DNA of 64,000 nt, from the NCBI RefSeq assembly GCF_000265205.3, contig NC_018000.1, positions 310,001 through 374,000 on the forward strand, read 5' to 3'. The notes below the pieces were generated by a model. It did no database searches. It worked only from the letters and a program-made list of their open reading frames with translations, and was not told where the DNA came from. A program made the position numbers and the translations under genes. Source of the stretch: Sinorhizobium fredii USDA 257 (GTDB taxonomy: Bacteria; Pseudomonadota; Alphaproteobacteria; Rhizobiales; Rhizobiaceae). Positions 1-8,145 of the stretch are shown in pieces (within the stretch, counting starts at the first letter, position 1; each line of letters starts with the position of its first letter).

Positions 1-683
1 TCGGAGCGATGAGCGCCGAGCAGATCGATTCGCTGTCCACGGATCAGATTGCCGCCTTGAGTGCGGACGGGCTTGCGGGTCTCACCACCGAGGATCTCGC
101 AACGTTCGAGACCGAGGAGCTGCAGGCGATCAACGCGGCTGCCATAAAGGGATTGTCGACGAGTTTTGTCGCAGCGCTCTCCACCGACGAGATCGCAGTC
201 TTGAGAGCAAGCCAGGTCGGCGCGTTGAGCTACAACCAGGTGGCGGCGATGAGCACCACCCAGATCGCGACCTTGTCCACCGCGCAGATCAGTGCCCTGA
301 ACGCCATACAGGCCGCGGCCCTGGGGACGGACGACATCGCCCAGCTCTCCACCGATCATATCGTCGCCTTGAGCACGAGCGCGGTCTCGGGGTTGACCGC
401 CAGGGTCGTCGTCGCCTTGACGACAGACCAGGCCGAGGCTTTGACGACAGTTCAGGTCGGTGCGATGACCTCGGCGCAGGTCGCGGCATTGGAGACCGAC
501 GATCTGGCAACCTTCTCAGCGGAAGATGTCGCCTCGTTCAGCGCATCCGGTGTGGCGGGCCTGTCCACAGAAGACATCGGGAATCTGTCTAGCACGCAAC
601 TGAACGCCTTGATGGACTCCCAGATGGACGCTCTGAGCTCCGATCAGATAGCGGCAGTGATTGCGGCCTATCTGTCGACCTAA
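1..683 (+). CDS. Octapeptide-repeat protein, 3' end (start lies outside window)
   Basis: The frame is open to the left edge. The ATG at position 9 falls inside the repeat, so it is probably not the true start. From that Met to the stop there are 224 residues, exactly 28 consecutive 8-residue units with the pattern (L/M/F)-(S/T)-(T/A)-(D/E/x)-(Q/D)-(I/V/L)-x-(A/G), for example LSTDQIAA and LTTEDLAT. The stop codon falls exactly on a unit boundary. Hydrophobic residues at positions 1 and 6, a small residue at 8, and Ser/Thr followed by Asp/Glu (helix N-cap-like) suggest a regular solenoid of very short helices. Similar repeats occur in large rhizobial proteins annotated as adhesion or heme-utilisation proteins. 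I do not know the function. The stop is one base from the end of the convergent regulator gene. Confidence 0.75.
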   Translation, partial: GAMSAEQIDSLSTDQIAALSADGLAGLTTEDLATFETEELQAINAAAIKGLSTSFVAALSTDEIAVLRASQVGALSYNQVAAMSTTQIATLSTAQISALNAIQAAALGTDDIAQLSTDHIVALSTSAVSGLTARVVVALTTDQAEALTTVQVGAMTSAQVAALETDDLATFSAEDVASFSASGVAGLSTEDIGNLSSTQLNALMDSQMDALSSDQIAAVIAAYLST

Positions 684-684
684 A

Positions 685-1731
685 CTAACGCCGGCCGGGC
701 GCTGCGTTACGGGCGGCAGCGAGCTGCTTGCGCGCCGCCGCCGGGGTGATCGAGAAGGCCTTCCGGAATTTGCGGATGAAGTGCGAGACGTTCTCAAAGC
801 CGGTTTCCAGCGCGATATCGATCAGCGGCTTGTCGGTAGAGGCAACGAGGCGCATCGCGGCGTCGAGGCGAAGCTTCAGATAGACGGATATCGGCGTCGC
901 CCCGAGCTCGTTCTGGAACAGGCGCTCCAGTTGCCGGCGCGAGATGCCGAGCACATTCGCCACGTCGTCGATGCCGATGAGATCTTCCAGATGCTGCTCC
1001 ATGACCATCAGCGCAAGGCTGATCCGCTTGTCCTGGACCGGCACGGGGCCGAGCGGATTTCGCGGCTGCATCTCGCTCGCCTCGCGGCGACGCGTGATCT
1101 GCATGATTTCGAGCGCATTGCGTTCGGCGTCTTCGCCGACGTGCCTCCTGATCAGGTAGGTTGCGAGGTCGGCGACGCTGCTGCCGCCGGCGCAGGTGAT
1201 GATCTTTGCATCTTCGACGAAGATCCGGTTCGAGGTGACCTCGATCGCGGGGAAGCGGGCGCGGAATTCGTTGTGATGCAGCCAGCTCACGCATGCGGCA
1301 TGGCCGTCGAGGACGCCGGCCTCGGCGAGAACGAAGCTCCCGGTGCAAACGCCGATGATCGGCACGCCCGCCCGTGCGGCGCGGTGCAGATAGTCGATCG
1401 TCTCCCGATCGAGCGGCTCGGCGACATTGAGCCTTCCGCCGACGACCGCGATGTAGCTGAATTCCGACGGTGGGCGAAGCGGCGCCGTCGGCGCCACCTG
1501 GATGCCGCAACTCGACATGACGAAGTTCCTGGTGCTCCCGAGCACCTCCCAGTCGCAATTCACGCGCCCCGACTTGTCCTCCACATCGCTTCCCAGGCGA
1601 AGGGCATCGACGAAGAGCGAGAAGGCGCTGAGCGTGAAGCTGCGCGCCAGAATGAATCCGACACGCAGCACACCGTTGTCCCTGAGGGTCTTTCCTGCTG
1701 CAGCTGTTGTTTCCGTGAGAGCCGTTCGCAA
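685..1731 (-). CDS. GlxA-family transcriptional regulator (DJ-1/PfpI-like domain + AraC HTH)
   Basis: This is a 348-residue regulator. Residues about 20-190 form a class-I glutamine-amidotransferase/DJ-1-like domain with the usual VCTGSFVLAEAG segment, where the Cys sits at the nucleophile elbow. Residues about 235-340 are an AraC/XylS double helix-turn-helix with the family pattern SRRQLERLF and FENVSHFIRKFRKAF. Length and domain order fit the GlxA/FtrA group, which often controls amine, choline or arginine metabolism; the ligand cannot be read from the sequence. The start used is a TTG with only a weak GGAA upstream; I see no better in-frame ATG before the first domain. Its 3' end meets the octapeptide-repeat gene head to head. 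Confidence 0.85.
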   Translation of the reverse strand: MRTALTETTAAAGKTLRDNGVLRVGFILARSFTLSAFSLFVDALRLGSDVEDKSGRVNCDWEVLGSTRNFVMSSCGIQVAPTAPLRPPSEFSYIAVVGGRLNVAEPLDRETIDYLHRAARAGVPIIGVCTGSFVLAEAGVLDGHAACVSWLHHNEFRARFPAIEVTSNRIFVEDAKIITCAGGSSVADLATYLIRRHVGEDAERNALEIMQITRRREASEMQPRNPLGPVPVQDKRISLALMVMEQHLEDLIGIDDVANVLGISRRQLERLFQNELGATPISVYLKLRLDAAMRLVASTDKPLIDIALETGFENVSHFIRKFRKAFSITPAAARKQLAAARNAAPGRR

Positions 1732-2043
1732 TGTCGCGCTGTTCCGTTGACGATCTGGCGGGGCCCGTCACCGGCCTCCCGCCACGCGCGTCTCGGGACG
1801 CGCTTCCAAAGTTCGAGATCCGCTTCTATTCGGCAATTATCCCCCAAGCAACGGCCCGGGTAAATGCTTGTCTTACCTCCCGAGACAGGGGGGCTAATCC
1901 GCATTGACAGGATGACTTATTAACCAACTTGTCGGAAGGTTCTTAATGTCGATGGGAGGGGTCGGCACGCCGATTGTCGGCGAGGGGCCGTCAAGTTGCG
2001 CCTTCGCTTATTCCCATTGAAGCGCGGGCAAGGATCTACGCAG

Positions 2044-2130
2044 ATGACACTGCACATGATGAAGGTGCTGTTGAGCCTCATGGCCGCGCTTTCGTTCGGC
2101 TCGCTCATGGTTCTCGTGGCCGTTCTGTAG
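2044..2130 (+). CDS. Possible 28-residue small membrane protein
   Basis: An ATG at 2044 is preceded by AAGGA at 2030-2034, a good ribosome-binding distance. It opens a frame of 28 codons. Almost the whole peptide is hydrophobic (VLLSLMAALSFGSLMVLVAV in its second half), which would make a single membrane helix with a short N-terminal tail. It lies in an otherwise gene-free stretch between the divergent GlxA-type regulator and the YbaK-type gene. Small hydrophobic proteins of this size are common in rhizobia, but a chance frame cannot be excluded. Confidence 0.4.
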   Translation: MTLHMMKVLLSLMAALSFGSLMVLVAVL

Positions 2131-2163
2131 GATCGCCCGCGTGCCGGCACCCCGGCCGGACGG

Positions 2164-2625
2164 TCAAGCTTCCGAAACGTCGATCCATTCGGCGCCGGTC
2201 AGTTCCGCCATGCGGTGCGGGTTGATGTGGACGGCGGCGTTGATTGCGCCGGCAGCGGGCACCACCACATCGAAGGCCTTCAAGGATTCATCGCAATAGA
2301 CGGTATGCGGCTTCGCAAGTCCGAACGGGCAGACGCCGCCCACCGGATGGCCAGTTTCCAACTCGACCTCCTCGAAGCCGAGCATGCGCGCCTTGGTGCC
2401 GAAGCGGTCCTTGTATTTCTTGTTGTCGAGGCGAGCGTCGCCGCGGGTGACGATCAGGATCACCTCGTCGCCGACGCGAAGCGCCAGGGTCTTGGCGATC
2501 TGCGCCGGCTCGACGCCGTGCCCTTCGGCCGCAAGCGCCACTGTGGCGGTGCTCTGCTCGAGTTCAATGACATCGATGTCCGGGGCGTGCTCGGAAAAGA
2601 ACTCTTTGACGGAGGTGAGGCTCAT
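2164..2625 (-). CDS. YbaK/EbsC-type aminoacyl-tRNA deacylase
   Basis: This 153-residue protein matches the YbaK/ProX editing-domain family, which hydrolyses mischarged aminoacyl-tRNA (Cys- or Ala-tRNA(Pro)) in the cytosol. The family signature is visible: the conserved Lys in AKTLALRV (residue 45), the VTRGDARLD strand, and GHPVGGVCPFGL followed by a conserved VYCDESL segment. I chose the ATG at 2625 because the family begins just before this SVKEFF helix; a longer frame upstream adds only arginine-rich residues of shadow type. No strong Shine-Dalgarno is seen. Whether it prefers Cys-tRNA(Pro) or another substrate cannot be told. Confidence 0.88.
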   Translation of the reverse strand: MSLTSVKEFFSEHAPDIDVIELEQSTATVALAAEGHGVEPAQIAKTLALRVGDEVILIVTRGDARLDNKKYKDRFGTKARMLGFEEVELETGHPVGGVCPFGLAKPHTVYCDESLKAFDVVVPAAGAINAAVHINPHRMAELTGAEWIDVSEA

Positions 2626-2707
2626 GTGCGGCTGTCTATGCTTGCTTGGCAAAAGGAGAATAGCCACGGCAAAGGGCGGCCCGCGGCGTCTTGAGGAGGG
2701 AAATGTT

Positions 2708-2896
2708 TCAGTCGTCGTTCGACGCGTCAAGGTCTTCCGGACGCCGGCCCTCCTGTTGCGGCGGCAGGTAGCCGTGGCTTGCGAACCAGTTTTCGAGAAT
2801 CGTGGAGATCGCCTGTTGGCGCGTCACGGTACCTGGATGATCGCTCATATAGGTCTGCAGCGCAGATTCGATCTTTTCCGCATAGAACTCAGTCAT
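2708..2896 (-). CDS. Conserved hypothetical protein, 62 residues
   Basis: This is a small, mostly helical soluble protein (MTEFYAEKIESALQTYMS at its start) with an acidic, proline/glutamine-rich tail. The start at 2896 is preceded by GGAGAGAAAG, a good ribosome-binding site. A longer frame to 2962 adds only a basic, unlikely leader. The central part (RQQAISTILENWFASHGYLP) resembles a ribbon-helix-helix or short helical bundle, but I recognise no family. It lies 82 bases upstream of the YbaK-type gene on the same strand and could be cotranscribed with it. Confidence 0.6.
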   Translation of the reverse strand: MTEFYAEKIESALQTYMSDHPGTVTRQQAISTILENWFASHGYLPPQQEGRRPEDLDASNDD

Positions 2897-3069
2897 CTTT
2901 CTCTCCGCTCTCTTTGTGCGGCAGCGATCCGCGACTTTGGACGCGGAACGCTTGGGCGCCATACCGTTAATCAGACGGACGAAGGCGGCCGGAACGCTTG
3001 TAATCGCTGAATGATTTTGTCCTCAAACCGGTTCCGATGATAGCGAATCCTGTGCCGGATATCGCCATT

Positions 3070-3324
3070 TCAGGCCTGTTTGACGATCCGGATCAGCACC
3101 AGCAGGATAATCGCACCGATGGTGGAATGAATGATGGCGGCGAGAATGCCGGTGCCGAGCGTGATGCCGACTGCCGGAAACAGGTAGCCGGCAATCAGGG
3201 CGCCGATGATGCCGACGACGATGTTGCCGATCAGGCCGAAGCCGAAGCCGCTGACGATCAGCCCAGCGAGCCAGCCGGCAACGGCGCCGACGATCAGAAA
3301 TACCAGAATGCTTTCGATACCCAT
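3070..3324 (-). CDS. GlsB/YeaQ/YmgE family stress-response membrane protein
   Basis: This is an 84-residue, very hydrophobic protein with three predicted membrane segments (about residues 5-25, 30-50 and 58-80). Glycine-rich GWLAGLI and GNIVVGIIGALIAGYLF motifs are characteristic of the transglycosylase-associated (GlsB/YeaQ/YmgE) family. These small inner-membrane proteins are induced by envelope, acid or osmotic stress; a molecular activity is not established. The start at 3324 has an AAGGGAG ribosome-binding site upstream and begins directly with the first membrane helix. It stands alone, with nothing recognisable between it and rhaI. Confidence 0.85.
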   Translation of the reverse strand: MGIESILVFLIVGAVAGWLAGLIVSGFGFGLIGNIVVGIIGALIAGYLFPAVGITLGTGILAAIIHSTIGAIILLVLIRIVKQA

Positions 3325-3598
3325 CAATGCTCCCTTTCGGTTGTGCCTGCGGGAAACATAGCTCATCCGTCGCGAGCAGATAGAGGGCAAAGCGATCGGC
3401 ACCGCTTTTTCTGCGCAATGGTGATGGTCGGCCGCGGAGCGGCTAAACCTGGAAGGCTCGATCGCAATTGACCTTGCCTGAATAGCGACGATACCGAGGT
3501 TCGGGCGGCCTCGGGATCGTCAATCCGAACAGATAGGAGCGACTCGGAAAGGTGCCGGCGTGTCAGCGACTGCTTACCTACGTTCCGGCTCAGACAGT

Positions 3599-4891
3599 TC
3601 AGACGATGCCGCCACCACCACCGGCAACCGCAGGGCGTTCAGCCGCCACCTTGGCCCGGTAGCCGCTCGCCCGGTAGGTCGCGACCGGCGCAATCGCACC
3701 GCCGTTTTCGAGGCGGGCCATCGCAAGGATCGGCTCGACATCGGTCCGGAATGCTACTTTAAGCGTTTCGGATGCCATCAGTGCGTCATTTTCCTGCTGG
3801 TAACCTTCGAGCGCCTCGCGGTCGACGAGAAGCGCCTGGGCATAGGCACGGCCGACTTCCATCGCGCTGGTCATCAGGCTCTCGATCGGATCCGTCACGT
3901 TATGGCTCTGATCAAGCATATGGGCCGGTTCGAAACCCGGCGCGGCGCGGGTCTCGGCGTCTACCAACTCGTTGAACACCAGGAACAGCCGGTAGGGATC
4001 GATCGATCCGGTGTCGAGGTCGTCGTCGCCATATTTCGAATCGTTGAAATGGAAGCCGCCGAGCTTCTTGAACTGAATCAGCCGGGCGACGATCATCTCG
4101 ATATTGACGTTCGGAGCGTGGTGGCCGAGGTCGACGAGGCAGAAGGCCTTAGGCCCCAATTCCTGGGCGATCAGATAGTTGGTGCCCCAATCCTGGACCA
4201 CCGTCGAATAGAAGGCGGGTTCGTACATCTTGTGTTCGGTGAAGACGCGCCAGTCGTCCGGAAGCGACGCATAGACGGCCTTCATCGCATCGAGATAGCG
4301 CTCGAAGGACCGGGTGAAGTTGCTCTGGCCCGGAAAGTTGGAGCCGTCGCCGATCCACACCGTCAGCGCCTTCGAGCCGAGTGCCTTGCCGATCTCGATA
4401 CATTCGAGATTGTGCTCGACCGCCTGTCGGCGTGTCGCGGCCTCGCTATGGCTGAGAGAGCCGAACTTGTAGGAATGGGCCTGGCCCGGCGCGTCGGAGA
4501 ACGTGTTCGAGTTCATCGCATCGAAGCTTAAACCCAGCGCCGCGCCTTTTTCCTTCAGCGCCTTGAGATCGGCCACCTTGTCCCAGGGGATGTGCAGCGA
4601 CACGCTCGGCGTCGCCCGCGTCAATTCATGAATGACGCCGCAGTCTTCGAGCTTGTCGAAGATGTTGCGCGGCTCGCCCAGGCCGGGGAAGCGGGCAAAG
4701 CGCGTACCGCCGGTGCCGACACCCCAGGAGGGGACGGCAACACCGTAGGCGGCAACCTTCTGCTTGATGGCGTCGATGTCGATGCCGCGGCGCGAGAGTC
4801 GCTCGCCGAGGCCTTCGTAGTCGCGCCTGAGCGCTTGCTCGCGCTTGGCATTCTCGGCGTCGATCGCCGACGTGCTGATCATGTTTGTCAT
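3599..4891 (-). CDS. rhaI: L-rhamnose isomerase
   Basis: A 430-residue cytosolic sugar isomerase that converts L-rhamnose to L-rhamnulose, the first step of rhamnose breakdown. It belongs to the rhizobial/Pseudomonas type of L-rhamnose isomerase (TIM barrel, metal-dependent). Conserved metal- and substrate-site strings are visible, including TEHKMYEPAFY, LVDLGHHAPNVNIE and FHFNDSKYGDDDLD. The start at 4891 has GGGAGAG just upstream and gives the expected family length; the 17 extra residues available upstream are rejected. It follows rhaD by 13 bases on the same strand, so the two form one transcript running away from rhaR. Confidence 0.95.
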   Translation of the reverse strand: MTNMISTSAIDAENAKREQALRRDYEGLGERLSRRGIDIDAIKQKVAAYGVAVPSWGVGTGGTRFARFPGLGEPRNIFDKLEDCGVIHELTRATPSVSLHIPWDKVADLKALKEKGAALGLSFDAMNSNTFSDAPGQAHSYKFGSLSHSEAATRRQAVEHNLECIEIGKALGSKALTVWIGDGSNFPGQSNFTRSFERYLDAMKAVYASLPDDWRVFTEHKMYEPAFYSTVVQDWGTNYLIAQELGPKAFCLVDLGHHAPNVNIEMIVARLIQFKKLGGFHFNDSKYGDDDLDTGSIDPYRLFLVFNELVDAETRAAPGFEPAHMLDQSHNVTDPIESLMTSAMEVGRAYAQALLVDREALEGYQQENDALMASETLKVAFRTDVEPILAMARLENGGAIAPVATYRASGYRAKVAAERPAVAGGGGGIV

Positions 4892-4904
4892 GGCACTCTC
4901 CCGA

Positions 4905-7004
4905 TCAGCGTGTGAAGGACTGGGCGTTGCCCGCGTCGACATTGACGATGTTGCCGGTCGATTTCGCCGACATGTCGGAGGCGAGGAAGTAGATGGCCTC
5001 AGCGATATCCTCCGGGAAGACGCTCAGCTTCAGCATCGAGCGCTCGCGGTAATGCGCCTCCAGTTCGTCTACATCCATCTTGTAGGCGGCGGCGCGCTGT
5101 TCCTTCCATTCGCCGCTCCAGATCTTGGAGCCGCGGAGCACCGCATCCGGATTGACGACGTTGACGCGGATCTGTGCCGATGCGCCCTCGAGCGCCAGGC
5201 AGCGGGCCAGATGGATCTCGGCGGCCTTGGCCGTGCAATAGGCCGACGCGCCGGGCGAGGCGGCAAGGCCGTTCTTCGAGGCGACGAAGACGACGTTGCC
5301 TCCCGCCTTCTGGCTGCGGAAGATGCGGAAGGCTTCGCGCGACACGAGGAAATAGCCGGTCGCAAGAATGTCGATGTTCTTGTTCCAGAGCGCAAGCGTC
5401 GTGTCTTCGATCGCGGCCGACGAGGCGAGGCCGGCATTGGAAACGAGAATATCGAGGCCGCCGAAGGCGAGGAGCGCGTCGCCGAAGCCGGTTTCGACCG
5501 CCGCCTCGCTGGTCACGTTCATATTGACGGCGCGGACGAAATCCTTGCCGTAGCGGGCGGCAAGCTCGTTCTGGGCATTTTCGAGGGCGGTCTCATCGAT
5601 ATCGGCGAGAACGACGCATGCGCCCTCCTGCATCAGCCGGACGGCCGTCGCCTTGCCGATGCCGCCGGCCCCGCCGGTGACGAGCGCAATGCGCCCGGCG
5701 AGGCTCTTCGGCTTCGGCATGCGCTGCAGTTTGGCTTCCTCGAGCAGCCAGTATTCGATGTCGAAGGCCTCCTGCTCGGGCAAGCCGACATAGGTCGACA
5801 CGCCGGAGGCGCCGCGCATCACGTTGATCGCATTGACGTAGAATTCGCCGGAGATGCGCGCCGTCGCCTTGTCCTTGGCAAAGGTGATCATGCCGACCCC
5901 GGGCACCAGATAGACAACGGCGTTCGGGTCGCGCATCGCCGGGCTGTCGGCACGCTTGCAGCGCTCGTAGTAGCGCGCATAGTCGGCGCGGTAGGCGGCA
6001 ATTGCCTCGGGCAGGCCGGCAAGCGTCTTTTCGACATCCGGCTGCGTGGGGTCGAAATCGACCACCAGCGGCCGGATCTTGGTGCGCAGGAAATGGTCCG
6101 GGCAACTCGTGCCGAGCGCCGCGAGCGGCTCCAGGCTCGTCGAGGTTACGAAATCGAGCACCGCCTTGCTGTCGTCGAAATGGCCGACCTTCTTTTCCTC
6201 GGCGCTGATCAGGCCGCGGATCACCGGCATCAGCCGCTTGGCGATGGCCTCGCGCTCGCCAGCGGCGAGCACCGGCCGCGCCTCTCCGCCGAAGGCGGGC
6301 GCCGTATTTTCCGCCTCGAACCAGGCGATCGCCCGGTTGATGATCTCGATCGTTGTCTCGTAAGCCTCCTTCGCCGTGTCGCCCCAGGTGAAGAGGCCAT
6401 GGCTTTCGAGCACGACGCCGCGCGCCTTCGGGTTATCGAGGCAGAATTTTTCGAGCCAGAGCCCGAGTTCGTAGCCCGGCCGCTTCCACGGCAGCCAGCC
6501 GATCTCGTCACCGAAGATCTTTTTCGTCAGTTCCCGGCTGGTTTTCGAAGCGGCGATGGCAATGATCGCGTCCGGATGCATGTGGTCAACATGCGCCTTC
6601 GGCACATAGGCATGCAGTGGCGTGTCGATCGAGGCGGCGCGCGGATTAAGGTTGAAGGTGCAATGCGGCAGGTAGCCGACCATTTCGTCTTCGAACTCGA
6701 CGCCGCGATAGATGCTCTTCAGCGCCCGGAGCTTGTCCATGTAGAGCGTCGCGAAGCCGTCCATCTTGATCGTGCCGACGTCGCCGCCCGAGCCCTTGAC
6801 CCAGAGGACCTCGACCGTCTCGCCGGTGAGCGGGTCTTTCTGCATCACCTTTGCCGAGGTGTTGCCGCCGCCGTAATTGGTGATCCGCTTGTCCGAGCCG
6901 AGCAGATTGGACCGGTAGAGAAGCCGCTCCGGCTCGCTCATTCCCGCCGCCTTGGCGTCGTCCCAGAGATTGGCCAGGCGTGCGCCCTGTTGCTTGTCGA
7001 GCAT
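4905..7004 (-). CDS. rhaD: Bifunctional rhamnulose-1-phosphate aldolase / short-chain (lactaldehyde) dehydrogenase
   Basis: A 699-residue fusion. The N-terminal half (about 1-420) is a class II aldolase/adducin-type domain with the zinc-site histidines in AYVPKAHVDHMHPDA and ESHGLFTWGD. The C-terminal half (about 430-699) is a short-chain dehydrogenase with the nucleotide loop TGGAGGIGKA, the NAG motif and the YxxxK catalytic pair (AYCTAKAA). The aldolase half splits rhamnulose-1-phosphate into dihydroxyacetone phosphate and L-lactaldehyde; the dehydrogenase half is expected to oxidise the lactaldehyde. The GGAGGAATTC ribosome-binding site decides the start at 7004. It is the first gene of the leftward rhaDI operon. 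Confidence 0.95.
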   Translation of the reverse strand: MLDKQQGARLANLWDDAKAAGMSEPERLLYRSNLLGSDKRITNYGGGNTSAKVMQKDPLTGETVEVLWVKGSGGDVGTIKMDGFATLYMDKLRALKSIYRGVEFEDEMVGYLPHCTFNLNPRAASIDTPLHAYVPKAHVDHMHPDAIIAIAASKTSRELTKKIFGDEIGWLPWKRPGYELGLWLEKFCLDNPKARGVVLESHGLFTWGDTAKEAYETTIEIINRAIAWFEAENTAPAFGGEARPVLAAGEREAIAKRLMPVIRGLISAEEKKVGHFDDSKAVLDFVTSTSLEPLAALGTSCPDHFLRTKIRPLVVDFDPTQPDVEKTLAGLPEAIAAYRADYARYYERCKRADSPAMRDPNAVVYLVPGVGMITFAKDKATARISGEFYVNAINVMRGASGVSTYVGLPEQEAFDIEYWLLEEAKLQRMPKPKSLAGRIALVTGGAGGIGKATAVRLMQEGACVVLADIDETALENAQNELAARYGKDFVRAVNMNVTSEAAVETGFGDALLAFGGLDILVSNAGLASSAAIEDTTLALWNKNIDILATGYFLVSREAFRIFRSQKAGGNVVFVASKNGLAASPGASAYCTAKAAEIHLARCLALEGASAQIRVNVVNPDAVLRGSKIWSGEWKEQRAAAYKMDVDELEAHYRERSMLKLSVFPEDIAEAIYFLASDMSAKSTGNIVNVDAGNAQSFTR

Positions 7005-7205
7005 CTCGAATTCCTCCCGGTAAGCTAGCCGTCGGCACTCGAGGCCGCGACGATATGATCGGCATCAGATCACATGCTCGATGCGCAGATGTCAATCAAA
7101 AACGATCAACAACGTTCATATTGCAGCGCACAATGAAAAAACATGATCGAAACTGATTGACAATGCGCGGGACTGATGGAAGCATGCAGGACATTGGAGG
7201 AGCGC
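7005..7205. promoter_or_regulatory. Divergent rhaD/rhaR control region
   Basis: This is the 201-base spacer between the two divergent rhamnose operons. It carries a TTGACA -35-like hexamer on each strand: 7157-7162 on the + strand towards rhaR, and 7090-7095 read on the - strand towards rhaD. The minus copy is followed at 17 bases by TGATCT as a weak -10. Between them lie mirrored half-sites CGATCA (7103-7108) and TGATCG (7144-7149), 35 bases apart, plus AT-rich sequence. This is a plausible binding arrangement for the DeoR-type RhaR repressor. The assignment is inference from position and symmetry. Confidence 0.55.
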
Positions 7206-8018
7206 ATGCACGAGAAAGAAAGACATAGGATCATCCTGTCGGCAGTGCAGGAAAAGCCGGTCGTGACCGTGCCCGAGCTCGTCGAATTGACAGGCAGCTC
7301 GGAGGCGACGATCCGCCGCGATGTGGCGGCGCTGCATGTGCAGAAGCGCCTGCGCCGGGTGCGCGGCGGTGCCGAAGCGATCAATCCGCCGCAATTCGTC
7401 GGCCTTGCCGGCCGCCCCTTCAGCGTCAACGAAGGTTTGCATGCGCGGGAGAAGCAGGCGATCGCCCGGGAGGCTGTGGCGCTCTGCCAGGACGGCGAGC
7501 CGATCATCATCAATGGCGGCACGACAACCTTCCAGATGGTGCATTTTCTTGCCAACCGCCGGATGCAGGTCTTCACCAATTCCTTCCCGATCGCCGAGCA
7601 CCTGCTCAAGCACTCGAAGAATACCGTGATGCTTTCGGGCGGGACGATCTACCGCGAGCAGAACATTATTCTAAGCCCCTTCGACAATGACGTGACGCGC
7701 AACTTCTATGCGCGGCGCATGTTCATGGGCGCGCAGGGGCTCGGGCCGCTCGGCCTGATGGAGGCCGATCCGCTGCTGATCCAGGCCGAGCAGAAGCTGA
7801 TCGACCAGGCCGACGAACTGGTCGTGCTGGTCGATTCCTCGAAATTTCACAAGCGCTCAAGCCTCATTCTCTGCGGGCTCAAGCGCATCGCCACTGTGAT
7901 CACCGATTCGGGCATCGAGGACAGACATGCCTCGATGCTCGAAAGCGCCGGCGTCAACCTCGTCATCGCCAATGCGAAGCCGAAGGCCGACGCGCAAACT
8001 GCTTCGACATCCGCCTGA
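7206..8018 (+). CDS. rhaR: DeoR-family transcriptional regulator of rhamnose genes
   Basis: A 270-residue DeoR-type repressor. Residues about 5-60 form the winged helix (VTVPELVELTGSSEATIRRD, then LRRVRGGAE). The rest is the sugar-phosphate-sensing isomerase-like domain, with INGGTTTFQM and the conserved FSGGT-like LSGGTIYRE. The start at 7206 is chosen because GGAGGAG lies just before it; an ATG ten codons earlier lacks such a site. In Rhizobium leguminosarum the matching protein represses the rha operons until rhamnose or a phosphorylated intermediate is present. It heads the rightward rhaRSTPQUK transcript. Confidence 0.92.
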   Translation: MHEKERHRIILSAVQEKPVVTVPELVELTGSSEATIRRDVAALHVQKRLRRVRGGAEAINPPQFVGLAGRPFSVNEGLHAREKQAIAREAVALCQDGEPIIINGGTTTFQMVHFLANRRMQVFTNSFPIAEHLLKHSKNTVMLSGGTIYREQNIILSPFDNDVTRNFYARRMFMGAQGLGPLGLMEADPLLIQAEQKLIDQADELVVLVDSSKFHKRSSLILCGLKRIATVITDSGIEDRHASMLESAGVNLVIANAKPKADAQTASTSA

Positions 8019-8102
8019 GCGGATGGGGAGGGGGAATGGGAGGCGGCCTTGCTGGGCGCAAGCCGGTAGCAAGACCGCCGGATGGAGTTGTCGGGTCGAA
8101 TG

Positions 8103-8123
8103 ATGCATCCACTCCGGATGCAT
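8103..8123. repeat. Perfect 8-bp inverted repeat in rhaS leader
   Basis: ATGCATCC and GGATGCAT face each other across 5 bases, 22 bases before the rhaS start and immediately upstream of its GGGAGGAG ribosome-binding site. As DNA it could be an operator for RhaR. As RNA it could protect or set the 5' end of the highly expressed binding-protein message. The sequence alone does not decide between these. Confidence 0.55.
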
Positions 8124-8145
8124 GGGCCCAAGGGAGGAGATAGTG

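Noticed and set aside
1..683. 24-base repeats as a CRISPR or DNA minisatellite
   Set aside because: DNA units are strongly diverged, with the period kept only at protein level and an open frame throughout.
4845..7028. Very long open frame (727 codons) on the plus strand opposite rhaD
   Set aside because: It mirrors rhaD codon by codon; arginine/aspartate/histidine-rich composition without domains is typical antisense shadow in high-GC DNA.
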